Assembly: GCA_051453625.1 (NCBI GenBank)
Contig: JBOZIK010000001.1
Location: forward strand, 54,835,249-54,872,889
DNA: 37,641 nucleotides
Reading direction: 5' to 3'
DNA from: Welwitschia mirabilis
Taxonomy: Eukaryota; Gnetophyta; Gnetopsida; Welwitschiales
Every line of letters begins with the position of its first letter. Position 1 is the first letter of the stretch. The translations under genes were made by a program, and so were the position numbers. Of the stretch, positions 1-9,737 are shown piece after piece. A model generated the notes under the pieces. That model did no database searches and was not told where the DNA came from. It saw only the letters and a program-made list of their open reading frames with translations.

Positions 1-344
1 AGCAAAATCTCTAATATAACAGCACCTTAATAACATAATATTTATATCAATTAGAGATTTAAAAATAAAGGATGGTGTAATAATGTCATAACTAAAATAA
101 TATTAATGCAATCCATTAATTTACCCACTATTAAAAACACTAACTTTGCTATTCAAGATCATAATTACTAAGGATTACAACAAAATAATATTATAGCTAA
201 TACAACATCAATAAGTTTTTAAGTACAAAATTTTCTGGAATATAAATACAAATAACTACATTAGCTTATAGATTTTATAATAACAAAATTATTTTAATTT
301 AGTTTTTGAGGAAATATTTGGACCTTAAAATTTTGGATGTGACA
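1..344 (-). mobile_element. Edge of a Ty3/gypsy-type LTR (partial, minus strand)
   Basis: Read on the minus strand, the sequence entering this block is a purine tract followed by TGTCACATCC, the usual way plant gypsy elements pass from polypurine tract to 3' LTR (LTRs start with TG, many with TGTNACACCC). The LTR would run from 344 down past base 1, so its other end is outside the window. The interior is A+T-rich without an ORF, as expected of an LTR. Just upstream on the minus strand (about 364-395) is a short peptide like the FEDE-type tail that often ends gypsy polyproteins. No other pol domain could be read in 364-1640, so the assignment rests on the junction alone. Confidence 0.5.
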
Positions 345-363
345 TTTCTCCATCCCTTAAAAA
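345..363 (-). other. Putative polypurine tract of the gypsy relic
   Basis: The minus strand here reads TTTTTAAGGGATGGAGAAA, immediately before TGTCACATCC. A purine-rich tract abutting a TG-initiated LTR is where plus-strand DNA synthesis is primed in LTR retrotransposons. It is interrupted by one pyrimidine inside the G-run, consistent with decay. Confidence 0.45.
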
Positions 364-1642
364 GTTTCATCCTCAAAACTTAAATAAGAATGCTTAATTA
401 TTCACTATAATACATTTATGTTATATTTATAAGTAGCTTATACTCTCTTTCCTCCCCTAATTATTGCATAAAAGTTGAATTTATCTTCCTTCAATGCCAT
501 ATATAAATTGTTGAAAAGGTTTAAATGTTGTCTACATGCTTTTTAATCAAGGCCATGATAACACTAATCATCTTTTGTATCTGGAATAATCAAACCTCCA
601 GGAATGCTTTTCTTCCTCTACTCTTGACTTCTTGGCATATGCTTTAAAAGTTTATATATCAACTTCAAATTGTATAAAAACTATTTTATAAACTATTAAC
701 CTTCTCCATTTTCTAAGGTCATAATAATTACTTCATTATAAAAAATGTTATGAACTAGCTTATCTTCATAAGAGGTTGGATAAAAACTACATAATTCCTT
801 TTACAAACAATTCTAAGAACACCAATTTAATATACTTAAAGATGGTTGGAACATAGATTATTGTAAGATCAATTATTTTAACATAACAATCTTTTACATC
901 AAACCATGACAGTCACCTTTAATGATGTTATATCATAAATTATAAGTCTCTTCCATTCTACACTTCTTTTTTGTGTGCTTCTTCCAATGTCTCTATGCAA
1001 CTTTTTCTTATCTAATCTAGTTGAATTTCCATTTCAAAGGTTAACATGTAAAGTATAACACTTAACAAGTTAAGGATAAAGAGTAAAGAAATCTTATTGA
1101 CATATCTATATACTCTTGTTAAAGGAAAAGCAATATGATAAGTACTAAATAACTCAAATGTTTTGATCTTTTAAATTATCATAAAATTAATTAACTAATC
1201 TAACAATCTATCAATTATGCCATTTAAAGAACCTAAAACTAAGAGAAAGTTTTTCTTGAAAGTTAACTAAAAGACATAAGGTAGTAATCCATGCTTAGGT
1301 AAATGAAAGATGTTAAACTTAATAAACTAGATATATGATCAAGCTATCCTAAAGAATAAGTAATATCACTTTCTTGCCAAAAAACAAAGTTTGGATTACT
1401 TAAGTATATTATTAAAAATAACTCCCCATTTTAATTAACTAATTATTAATGCAAGTAAGCAAAAATAGATATACCTTAGAAAGCAGTGACCAAGAACCAG
1501 TATCAAAATTAAGACATAGGGCTTAACATGTTGTAATGAAATTTTGTAGTGTAGTACACTGATAGCATAATATATAGACGTTATAGAAACTAGGTCTACT
1601 AGGGAACTCCCTAATGACTTGCCCAGAGAACCAGTAATTTTC
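364..1642. other. A+T-rich sequence without recognisable gene
   Basis: Stops are dense in all six frames. From the neighbouring LTR junction, the minus strand would be expected to hold the end of a gypsy polyprotein, but no integrase, RNase H or chromodomain motif could be read. Nothing else is supported. Confidence 0.5.
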
Positions 1643-1854
1643 TTAAAATGCCTTCACATAGTTACCCACTACGTATTTTTTGACTCCCTTAACTTGGGAA
1701 GAAGCTTCAGTGTCATCTATGAACTACACATCCACTAAGTATTTCTTGGGCCAAATTTTCAAAAGCTTAGCTTGGTGCCAAATGAAGCTACCTTTCCTAT
1801 AAGACTAAGCTTCGATCATGTCCCCCTTTTTGAACCATTCATATGTGTTGCGGT
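1643..1854 (-). pseudogene. Agenet/Tudor-like domain fragment, downstream part (broken)
   Basis: On the minus strand from the gap edge, one frame reads WFKKGDMIEA, then after a stop SFIWHQAKLLKIWPKKYLVD, then after another stop FIDDTEAS, ending at a TAA at 1643-1645. The spacing of KKGDMIEA (entry beta strand, usually GDxVEV), W-x-x-A-K-L-L-K (usually W-x-x-A-x-V-L-x) and KKYLVD (usually KYxVEY) matches the Agenet (plant Tudor-like) fold. Plant proteins of this family are nuclear, chromatin-associated readers, often with tandem Agenet units. Two in-frame stops make it a pseudogene unless the sequence is in error. It probably continues across the gap to 2607-2794. The family call is from motif pattern by eye and is moderate. 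Confidence 0.45.
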
Positions 1855-2606
1855 NNNNNNNNNNNNNNNNNNNNNNNNNNNNNNNNNNNNNNNNNNNNNN
1901 NNNNNNNNNNNNNNNNNNNNNNNNNNNNNNNNNNNNNNNNNNNNNNNNNNNNNNNNNNNNNNNNNNNNNNNNNNNNNNNNNNNNNNNNNNNNNNNNNNNN
2001 NNNNNNNNNNNNNNNNNNNNNNNNNNNNNNNNNNNNNNNNNNNNNNNNNNNNNNNNNNNNNNNNNNNNNNNNNNNNNNNNNNNNNNNNNNNNNNNNNNNN
2101 NNNNNNNNNNNNNNNNNNNNNNNNNNNNNNNNNNNNNNNNNNNNNNNNNNNNNNNNNNNNNNNNNNNNNNNNNNNNNNNNNNNNNNNNNNNNNNNNNNNN
2201 NNNNNNNNNNNNNNNNNNNNNNNNNNNNNNNNNNNNNNNNNNNNNNNNNNNNNNNNNNNNNNNNNNNNNNNNNNNNNNNNNNNNNNNNNNNNNNNNNNNN
2301 NNNNNNNNNNNNNNNNNNNNNNNNNNNNNNNNNNNNNNNNNNNNNNNNNNNNNNNNNNNNNNNNNNNNNNNNNNNNNNNNNNNNNNNNNNNNNNNNNNNN
2401 NNNNNNNNNNNNNNNNNNNNNNNNNNNNNNNNNNNNNNNNNNNNNNNNNNNNNNNNNNNNNNNNNNNNNNNNNNNNNNNNNNNNNNNNNNNNNNNNNNNN
2501 NNNNNNNNNNNNNNNNNNNNNNNNNNNNNNNNNNNNNNNNNNNNNNNNNNNNNNNNNNNNNNNNNNNNNNNNNNNNNNNNNNNNNNNNNNNNNNNNNNNN
2601 NNNNNN
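1855..2606. other. Assembly gap (752 N)
   Basis: Unknown bases. The gap lies inside the putative Agenet gene fragment. Both flanks carry similar words (an AACTTGGG-type string, AGAAGCTTCAG, then CAAAATTTTCAAAAGC or a near match), which may reflect related tandem domains. Confidence 0.95.
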
Positions 2607-2794
2607 TTAACTTGGGGAGGAAGAGGCCTGCAATCCCAAAACAGAACAGACTCTTCCGTTGAACAAGGAGAAGCTTCAGCGTCGGGCAAAATTTTCAAAA
2701 GCAAAAACAGATCTGTTGTAAAACATGCTCTTCGTTGTGGCAGAGCACCAAAACCTTCTCTCCACAAGGAGTTCGGCATCAATCGGCATCTCAA
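2607..2794 (-). pseudogene. Agenet-like gene fragment, upstream part
   Basis: The minus strand is open from an ATG at 2794 to the gap. The end of this stretch reads ASPCSTEESV followed by RPLPPQ. A basic-P-x-P-P motif after an acidic/hydrophobic strand is the usual close of an Agenet unit (for example I/L-R-P-x-P-P). It lies directly upstream, on the same strand, of the Agenet-like segment at 1643-1854, which suggests a tandem-Agenet gene with an intron or domain hidden in the gap. A second minus frame is also open over the first part (peptide MPIDAELLVERRFWCSATT), so a frameshift or another start is possible. This stretch is visibly richer in G+C than its surroundings. Confidence 0.4.
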
Positions 2795-3300
2795 ACGCTA
2801 TTCAACTGCATCAGCACAATAGACACCCTAAGCATAGCAAAGGCCAATTCAGTATGGCAGGGTACTGCCTCTTACTATTATCTGAGTAACTGCATCCGAT
2901 GGCAAATTCAAATATCCCCAGAAGTAACGTGATATTTGCAGGTTTTCCTCTAAACAATGAATGTTTATGACGTAATATCTGCAGGTTTTACTTGTAAGCG
3001 GATGAATCTGTCACTCGTTCCCATCAACCGCGGGATCAGTTTCCGTTAAGGCATGCTTTAATTCACTGTAACCTCCCTGCTTGTGATAGTCGTCCTGCTT
3101 GTCACCCTTCCAGAGGGTTTTCATTCTTTTCTATCCCCTAAGGCTAACGTTGTTTAATAATTCTACCCTTAGAAAAAGAAATGCCTTGCTCCGGCTCCAG
3201 AATGTGTTAGAAGATGTTTCTAGGGATTTACATTACATAGCGTAATAGCTCTAAGTATTACCCAAATACTTTGTAGGTAAGTCAAGTAAGCTGTAATGTC
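2795..3300. promoter_or_regulatory. G+C-richer flank upstream of the Agenet-like fragment, with a direct repeat
   Basis: This stretch lies 5' of the minus-strand fragment and stands out by base composition, with CCGCGG and several CCCT/CCTG words. It carries an imperfect 24-bp direct repeat at 2926-2949 and 2969-2992 (20 of 24 identical, offset 43 bp), each with ACGT next to ATATNTGCAGG. The second copy has TGACGTAA, a core bound by plant bZIP factors. Two CCTGCTTGT-type words lie near 3080-3100. A 5' flank or leader is an inference; no TATA box or start site was fixed. Confidence 0.3.
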
Positions 3301-3539
3301 TTTCACATTATTTACTTTTTTTTCTCATATGTTTAGATTGTATATAAAACTTTTTTGTATGTTAATTTGCAATCACGAAGCTTCTGCAAATCCCTCCAAA
3401 ATGCATTTGAGATTCCTCACATAGCTTATTTGCCTTTTGATGAAAATGAGGGTGACATTTATAAATTGGGAATGAGTGTAATTTGTACATTCTCAAAGAG
3501 GCTAATATCTTTTAGACATTTAACAGTTTAATGCTACTA

Positions 3540-4210
3540 AATAAGGATATGTAAGGCTTTTATAGCAATGATAAATAGGAATAGGAATACAGAATCCCTT
3601 TCCCTAATGTCATTTGTTCGCTTGGAGATTTATGTTCTTTCTCCGTTAATTATGAATGAAAAATATACTCTTGCATAATATCATAAGTTAGCAAGGATCC
3701 CCAAATTTTTTAAGGATAACTTTCATCTAACTCCAATCTATTTTGTCAAATCCCTTAGTAATATCTACTTTGAGGCAAGGAAAGGTTCCTTTTCATACAT
3801 AGCTAAGTATAAAAGATCATGAATTAAAATCATTTGATCCACAATCTTCCTTCTTCTTGTAAATCTAGCTTGATCTTGCCTTATAATTTCTTGAAGTATC
3901 TCTTTTATTCTAGTAGACAAGAATTTTATTATGATCTTATATAGTGTATCGCAACAACTTATAAGCCTAACATCTTTAGACTTCTTGGCATCCACCAATT
4001 TAAGGAACAACATTATAAGAATAGTGTTAAAATGCATTGATATATGATCTCTTCTTCAAAATGGGAAGATCATATCGTCGATGTTTTTATGCATCACATC
4101 CCACTAAAATTTTAAAAAATCAATAAGGAATCTATCATTTCTTGGAGCTTAATATTTAGGATATTAAAAACAACTCTTCTCATTTCATTTGGAGTAGGAC
4201 ATTTATTTAA
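3540..4210 (-). pseudogene. LINE (non-LTR retrotransposon) reverse transcriptase relic
   Basis: The minus strand gives the plant LINE RT blocks in order. First comes an NEMRR/VFNI-type segment near 4200, then KDVRLISCCDTLYKIIIKFL (family: FRPISLCNVLYKIIAKVL). Next are RIKEILQEIIRQDQARF and VDQMILIHD (family: GRxIxDNxxxxHE), then VDITKGFDKIDWS (family: VDxxKAFDxVxW). After frameshifts come FIINGE near 3650 and DSVFLFLFIIAIKALHIL near 3550-3605 (family: GDPLSPYLFIxxxEALS). Stops and at least two frameshifts break the reading frame. No endonuclease domain and no poly(A) tail were identified, so this is an internal fragment. The RT would copy element RNA at a nicked target in an active relative. 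Confidence 0.85.
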
Positions 4211-4952
4211 AAACAACGATACTAGTAGCATTAAGTCTTCTAGTAATATCTTTAAAAATATTCTTAATGGCCTATATATTTGATTGTTGGCAATACAATT
4301 TTATAAAAATCAAGAGAACAGTAATCAATAAACTCTTGATTGTATATTATTTCATCATTCTCATGCTTCAAAAAGTGAATATAGTATGTTGTTTTCTTAA
4401 CTATCACATATTGATTAAAAAATCTATTGCCTTCATCTTTGATATTGATCCATTATATTTGGCAAATTAGTACCAGTAATTTCTTTTCCACTATTGAAGA
4501 TTATAGCATTCTGAGAGCAATAACCATTCAGTACCTTTATCTTGTAATTAGATTACTACTTTAAATTTCTATGTATTGAATATATTCTTTGGGCTAGCTT
4601 CCTTTTTGTTTCTTTTTAATTCTATAAATGGCTTTGGTGTCATGATTTAACTGGCATCACATTACATTCCAAACTTTTTAAGACTCTAATTACATAATTA
4701 CTAGAATCTTAATTAGGATTTTTGTTAAATAATAATGTAAATAAGTATATCTTGATATGTTTTTTGTGAAATAATGATATAAAGGGTTTTAAACCTAGAA
4801 CATTTTTGAAATGCTAGTAGATATAACTCTAACTTTTTATTAATGTTATGATATGATTATAATGTTAAAGTAATTATATGGTTGTATGGTTAAAACGTTT
4901 GATTTTCATTAATCTTATAGCACTATATTGCTAATATAGATTATGATTCATT

Positions 4953-4955
<3 letters not shown>
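4211..4955. other. A+T-rich sequence, nothing recognised
   Basis: A short plus-strand ORF (4267-4470) has no recognisable motif and a low-complexity hydrophobic composition typical of random A+T-rich frames. The sequence may include upstream parts of the LINE, but no motif supports this. Confidence 0.4.

Positions 4956-5020
<65 letters not shown>
4956..5020 (+). repeat. Compound microsatellite (CT)n(TA)n, left copy
   Basis: About 45 bases of CT repeat pass directly into 20 bases of TA repeat, then the gap begins. The same CT-to-TA order resumes on the far side at 5382-5456. Confidence 0.97.
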
Positions 5021-5381
5021 NNNNNNNNNNNNNNNNNNNNNNNNNNNNNNNNNNNNNNNNNNNNNNNNNNNNNNNNNNNNNNNNNNNNNNNNNNNNNNNN
5101 NNNNNNNNNNNNNNNNNNNNNNNNNNNNNNNNNNNNNNNNNNNNNNNNNNNNNNNNNNNNNNNNNNNNNNNNNNNNNNNNNNNNNNNNNNNNNNNNNNNN
5201 NNNNNNNNNNNNNNNNNNNNNNNNNNNNNNNNNNNNNNNNNNNNNNNNNNNNNNNNNNNNNNNNNNNNNNNNNNNNNNNNNNNNNNNNNNNNNNNNNNNN
5301 NNNNNNNNNNNNNNNNNNNNNNNNNNNNNNNNNNNNNNNNNNNNNNNNNNNNNNNNNNNNNNNNNNNNNNNNNNNNNNNNN
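5021..5381. other. Assembly gap (361 N) within a microsatellite
   Basis: Both edges lie inside the same kind of (CT)n(TA)n repeat, so the gap is probably caused by the repeat and its stated length is unreliable. Confidence 0.95.

Positions 5382-5456
<75 letters not shown>
5382..5456 (+). repeat. Compound microsatellite (CT)n(TA)n, right copy
   Basis: About 41 bases of TC/CT repeat followed by about 34 bases of TA repeat, in the same order and orientation as at 4956-5020. Confidence 0.97.
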
Positions 5457-5458
<2 letters not shown>

Positions 5459-5721
5459 CATAGATCTTTATTTTTCTTATAGGAATTTGTCGCATATGTC
5501 CAAATATGTCATCATTAATTAGGTAATTTTTATCATTATTCTTAGAAATTTTAAATAATACTTTTCAATTGAAAATCAATATTAGCATATGTACTTGATG
5601 TTTTTTTATCCTGCTTATTATGGTTTAAACTACATTCTTAGATGAGTTGTGATTAAAGGAGATTATTAAAAATAAGGTAGACCTCCTTAACCACTTCCAT
5701 TGTAGGGCTAGGAATTATATC

Positions 5722-5764
5722 AAGTTATATCATTGACTCACTTGATGCACTTTTGGCATAGACA
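5722..5764 (+). repeat. Repeat X copy 1, left part (interrupted by the CACTA element)
   Basis: This stretch begins AAGTTATATCATTGACTCAC and ends TTTTGGCATAGACA. It matches 17021-17062, which begins AAGTTATACCATTAACACAC and ends TTTTAGCACAAATA. The rest of the same repeat resumes at 14471, directly after the CACTA element. The last three bases (ACA) and the three after the element (ATA) are the likely 3-bp target-site duplication. Weaker similarity to the 16950 region may extend left to about 5675; 5457-5721 otherwise holds nothing recognised. Confidence 0.75.
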
Positions 5765-5785
5765 CACTACAAGAAGTAGAGGCTT
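5765..5785 (+). repeat. Left terminal inverted repeat of the 8.7-kb CACTA
   Basis: CACTACAAGAAGTAGAGGCTT, the canonical CACTACAAGAA opening of plant CACTA elements. It pairs with 14450-14470. Confidence 0.85.
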
Positions 5786-6135
5786 GTAAGGCATTTCTAA
5801 AATACCTTAAAAGGTCTTTAAAATGCCTTAAATGCTTTTAAAGCATTTTTTTTTCGCAAAAATCTTTCAAAAACCTCACCTCAAAAGCTAATAGGATTTT
5901 AAGGCATTTCTAAGGCATTTTAGAAAGGAAAGGCCTTAAAAGGACTTTTAAGGCATTCTCTTAAGAAAAGCCTCAAAAGGCCTTCTAAGGAACTTATTTG
6001 TGTAAATACCTCAAAGGCTTTTTGAGGCGCTTCTTGGCCTTTTGAGAAGCTTAGTTTTATAAATGCCTCAAAATTCCTTTTAAGTTGTTTATTTAATAAA
6101 GCGCCTCAAAATTAAATAAAAACCTCAAAAGGAAT
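5786..6135. repeat. Left subterminal repeat region of the CACTA
   Basis: Many short copies of AAGGCATT, AAGGCCTT, GCCTTAAAAGG and GCCTCAAAA occur in both orientations. Subterminal repeats of this kind are characteristic of CACTA elements. A drift from AAGGCATT words near the end to GCCTCAAAA words further in is visible. Confidence 0.8.
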
Positions 6136-6230
6136 TAACTATTAAAAAAATTTTAAACTATGATCAATGGATTTCATGATTTAGGATTCTTTGGCATGAA
6201 AAGGACACATGTTAAATGTGCCCTTCATCA

Positions 6231-6530
6231 TCCCTTCTCCTAAACATCTTCTTAGTTGTAGAATCTTATAACCTGCATCCTTGATCATCTCTGCATACTC
6301 AATGAAGATGTATTTATGAGATCCATGGTCCTGTTTAATCATGTACTACTTTGGAAAATGTACATAAGTAATACAAACTTTTATCCCTTCTCCTAAACAT
6401 CTTATTAGTTGTAGAATCCTATAACCTGTATTCTTGATGATCTCTGCATACTCAATGAAGATGCATTTCTGAGCTCCATGATCCTATTTACTCACGTTCT
6501 ACTTTGGAAAATGTACATAAGCAATAAAAA
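6231..6530. repeat. Tandem duplication, 153-bp unit
   Basis: The unit starting TCCCTTCTCC at 6231 is repeated from 6384 (period 153) with scattered substitutions. On the minus strand both copies encode a similar short peptide, KYIFIEYAEM and KCIFIEYAEI, followed by GYKI or GYRI. This resembles the KCIFxGYxExxKGYR segment after the copia integrase core. It could be a copia fragment captured in the CACTA and then duplicated, or a chance likeness. Each copy covers only about 30 residues. Confidence 0.7.
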
Positions 6531-9053
6531 TAAAAGTTTAGAAATAACTAGAGCAAACTTCTCTTCTAGTACATTTGATTTTTGGTCCATCTAATAATGC
6601 CTTAAGAGGCCTATCTATTAGGTGCAGAATAGTTTTTATAGCTTCTACCTAAAATCCTTTTGTTAGCCTAAACTCCGGAATGCTTCAGCATGCTATGAAT
6701 CCTACTAAATATAGTTTCAACCTTGAAATTGTAATACATAAGGCACCTAAAATACCTTACTCTATCTTGAAACTGAAACTAGACATTTTTACATATATTC
6801 TAAACTAAAATTGCATTGTATGTAAACTATAGATTGCTAATTTGCAATGATAAGAAATATGTATCTAATGTACAACAATGTTTAAATGATTGCCTATAAA
6901 TAACATAAAACCTGGGCTCTGTAAGTGCTATAGATGTTGACTACAGAATGTACTTTTGATATGTACTTTTATAATTTTGACAAAAATATGAATTGTGACT
7001 TAAACCTTAAAGTAACTGGAGATTCTTTAAATCAATTTGTAAGGCTGGAACTAGGATTTCTTTATATCTCCTTTTACTAGTGCCTAATTTGTTCTTTACA
7101 AACCTAATATTGATATTTGATCTTTCTGTTAATAACACTGTGATTGTAATAAAGATGACTAGAATAGGAACATCTTGTAGAAACTTAAAACTAGAATTAC
7201 CATGTCATACTATTCTTCAACTGATTTTTTTCACATAAGAACTCTAGAACTATGTAGGACCTAGAATTCTTTTGAAGTGAAATGCATAAAAAATGTAGAG
7301 AAATGGCATACCAAATATGATCTAGTTATATGTAAAATGATGCCTTAAATATAATTTTTAAATTCTAAGATTAACACATGTAATCTGAAAGCAGAGAGAT
7401 TAAAGAACCTTATAAAGATTGCAATCACTTTTCCAAGTAGTCAATACCACTGTTTTTGTCATTTTTCAAATGGTGGTAAAATAGCGTTGAATTAGAAATC
7501 CCCTACATTCTACCATGCTATTGGTATTTTCCATTGTATGGATCCAAGCAAGTGAAACAGTCAAGTATGCAATTACATTAGAGAACATCTTGAATCATGA
7601 TTAAATGCATTAAACATAAGTTGTATTTGAAGTACTAAAATCCCAAAATATTATGTAAGAGAGAGGTCAAATAGAATTCACAGGAATAAGAACTTTATAA
7701 GGATTATCACTTTAAAAAGAAAAACAAGATGGGCAAAGTTTAATTTGCATAAATGTGCATTTTTATAATTATTTGCAATACAACAACTAATCATGCAAAT
7801 ATTAAATCAATATTTCAAAAGATTTAAAGTAATGACCATCTTTTATTCAAGTTTGTTGAGATCTCAGTATAAGCCCAAACACTGTAAAAATAAGTAAACT
7901 AGATTCCCATAAGAGTTTTATAAACTGAATAAAAATGATAATGTACATTTAACTTCAATTTAAATATGCTATTATTTGATATATAATATAATTGATAGGC
8001 CATGAATTTTCTAGATAATTCCTAGACAAAAATAAGTCATGAATATGCATCCATCTTTAATAAAAAACATTGGTATTATTTATCAAACACTTTACAAAAC
8101 TATTGATTATAAAGAAAATCCAAAAAACCTAGAACTGTGTTGCTCTAAAAATTCTTTTTAGATGGATTTCATAAGATAAAATAATGTTTCCACTCCAACA
8201 TGATTTAAATTTGTAACTACAAGAGTCTAGAAAGTTGGCGTACTTATCTGGGCTTTTAATATGAACATTATTATAGTTGTGAGGATGGACACTGATAAAC
8301 TAAGGTGCCATTATTTAACAACCAAGCTAAAGCTAGAGATAATAAGGCATAGATAAAGAAGAATTAAAAGATCAGGCTTCAATCTAAGTGAATTTCTTGG
8401 GCATCCAACTACTATGCCACTATTCTTGCATAAGATGCTTGACTATTCTTGGCTTATTAAGAACATGGTACAAAATTGAATCATAGCAGGATCAATCATT
8501 AATAGGAATTCTTGCATCTATGCTTTTAACAATGTTCTGGAATTAGATTGTGAATTACAAAGTTTTAGCACTATGATTTCTCATTAAATCATGTGATCCT
8601 CAAGCCTTCAATTAGAACTGCAGTTACTATGTCTTTACCAATGGTCTTGAAATCTTCAATGTGAATTGCAATGGAAATTTAGACTAGAAATCATCACTGA
8701 TTGTATTTATTCCTTACATAATAACTCTAGAACTAGGTAGGGCTTGAACTTCTCAGAAAATAAAAAATGCACACAAGAGTTGCAGAGGTAGAGGATATCA
8801 TCAATTAACATGCATCTCCCATTTTTTCTTACCCATCATTGTGGCTTTAAATGAGAGAACATTCTTCTTTTAAAAATTGTTCAATTTCTGATTTTAGCAA
8901 AAGAAAAAGCTTTAATCTAAAGTTTAGGAAAGATTTGAAAGACTGTCACTATATTTTGAAGGATGTTGGGTGTAAGTAGAAGATACATGCCTTTGTTCTG
9001 ATCTTTTTCTTTTTGTTATGATTATGTATTCCTAACTTAGATATAGGCAAATT
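6531..9053. other. CACTA interior without recognised genes; dispersed internal duplication
   Basis: No long ORF. Two stretches, about 7180-7310 and 8605-8790, are imperfect copies sharing an AACTCTAGAACTA-GTAGG string, CTGATT before it and an A-rich GCATAAAAAATG/AAAAAATGCAC tail after it, about 1.49 kb apart. A weaker echo (CCTAGAACTGTG) lies near 8128. Otherwise A+T-rich noncoding sequence. Confidence 0.4.
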
Positions 9054-9737
9054 TTAAAGGAAAAAAGATGAAATTATTAGACAACAAAGTTTGATAAATA
9101 TGATTCTATTGTCATTGAAATAGAGCTCTAAATCCTTCATAGAAAACATTTTTCTAGTTGGATTATTTAGAGCATTGATCATTATTGCATAAACATTCTT
9201 GTTAAAAGCCTTTCTGAACTCTTCTTCTGGAACTCCAAAATCAGGTGATCTTAAGGTAATGGCCTTTAGTTTAGCCCCTATCATTGATAGCATTATCAAT
9301 ATCATTCTTAAAGCATGTGGTCATAGTAGCATTTATTTCAGGAATATCAGCAGCTTTAAAAAATTTAGAAATCCTTTTCCAAGATTAATTGCTTCGTGTT
9401 TCAATATTGAAATTCTTGTTTACATAAATTTTATGGTTTTGAATTACTGTAATGGATTAGATACCTGCAAAGAAGATTATTCTGTGGACTCGGCAGAAGA
9501 AATGGTTCTAAATAAAGATGCCATTCTGATATAAGAGAGATTTTGTCTTACTATTATTAGAGAAGAAGACGCAAATGCGGTGGGTTGTAACAATTTTGTT
9601 AAACTTTCAAATCCTACTTTTTTACATATGACCATGTGAAGCCTACCATTTTTTATATCCATGGAAAACATGTGTTCATTCTTTTCTTTTTTCTTCTTTA
9701 ATATCTGTTCCATTGCACTAAAGAATATCATCTTCAA
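9054..9737 (-). pseudogene. Unrecognised broken ORF cluster inside the CACTA
   Basis: Three consecutive minus-strand frames look more protein-like than the surroundings. 9737-9477 is an 86-codon ORF ending RMASLFRTISSAESTE. About 9480-9306 reads NIETRSN, a stop, SWKRISKFFKAADIPEINAT and FKNDIDNAINDRG. After a frameshift, 9305-9054 continues with AITLRSPDFGVPEEEFRKAF and YAIMINALNNPTRKMF. An acceptor-like CTTCTTTGCAG lies between the first two pieces, so they could be exons. I do not recognise the family. It may be a captured host-gene fragment or a second CACTA-encoded protein. A plus-strand ORF at 9199-9534 overlaps it and is probably its shadow. Confidence 0.3.

Noticed and set aside
1772-2822. 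Long ORFs across the 752-N gap on both strands
   Set aside because: Most of their length is N. Only the short real flanks were interpreted, and on the minus strand.
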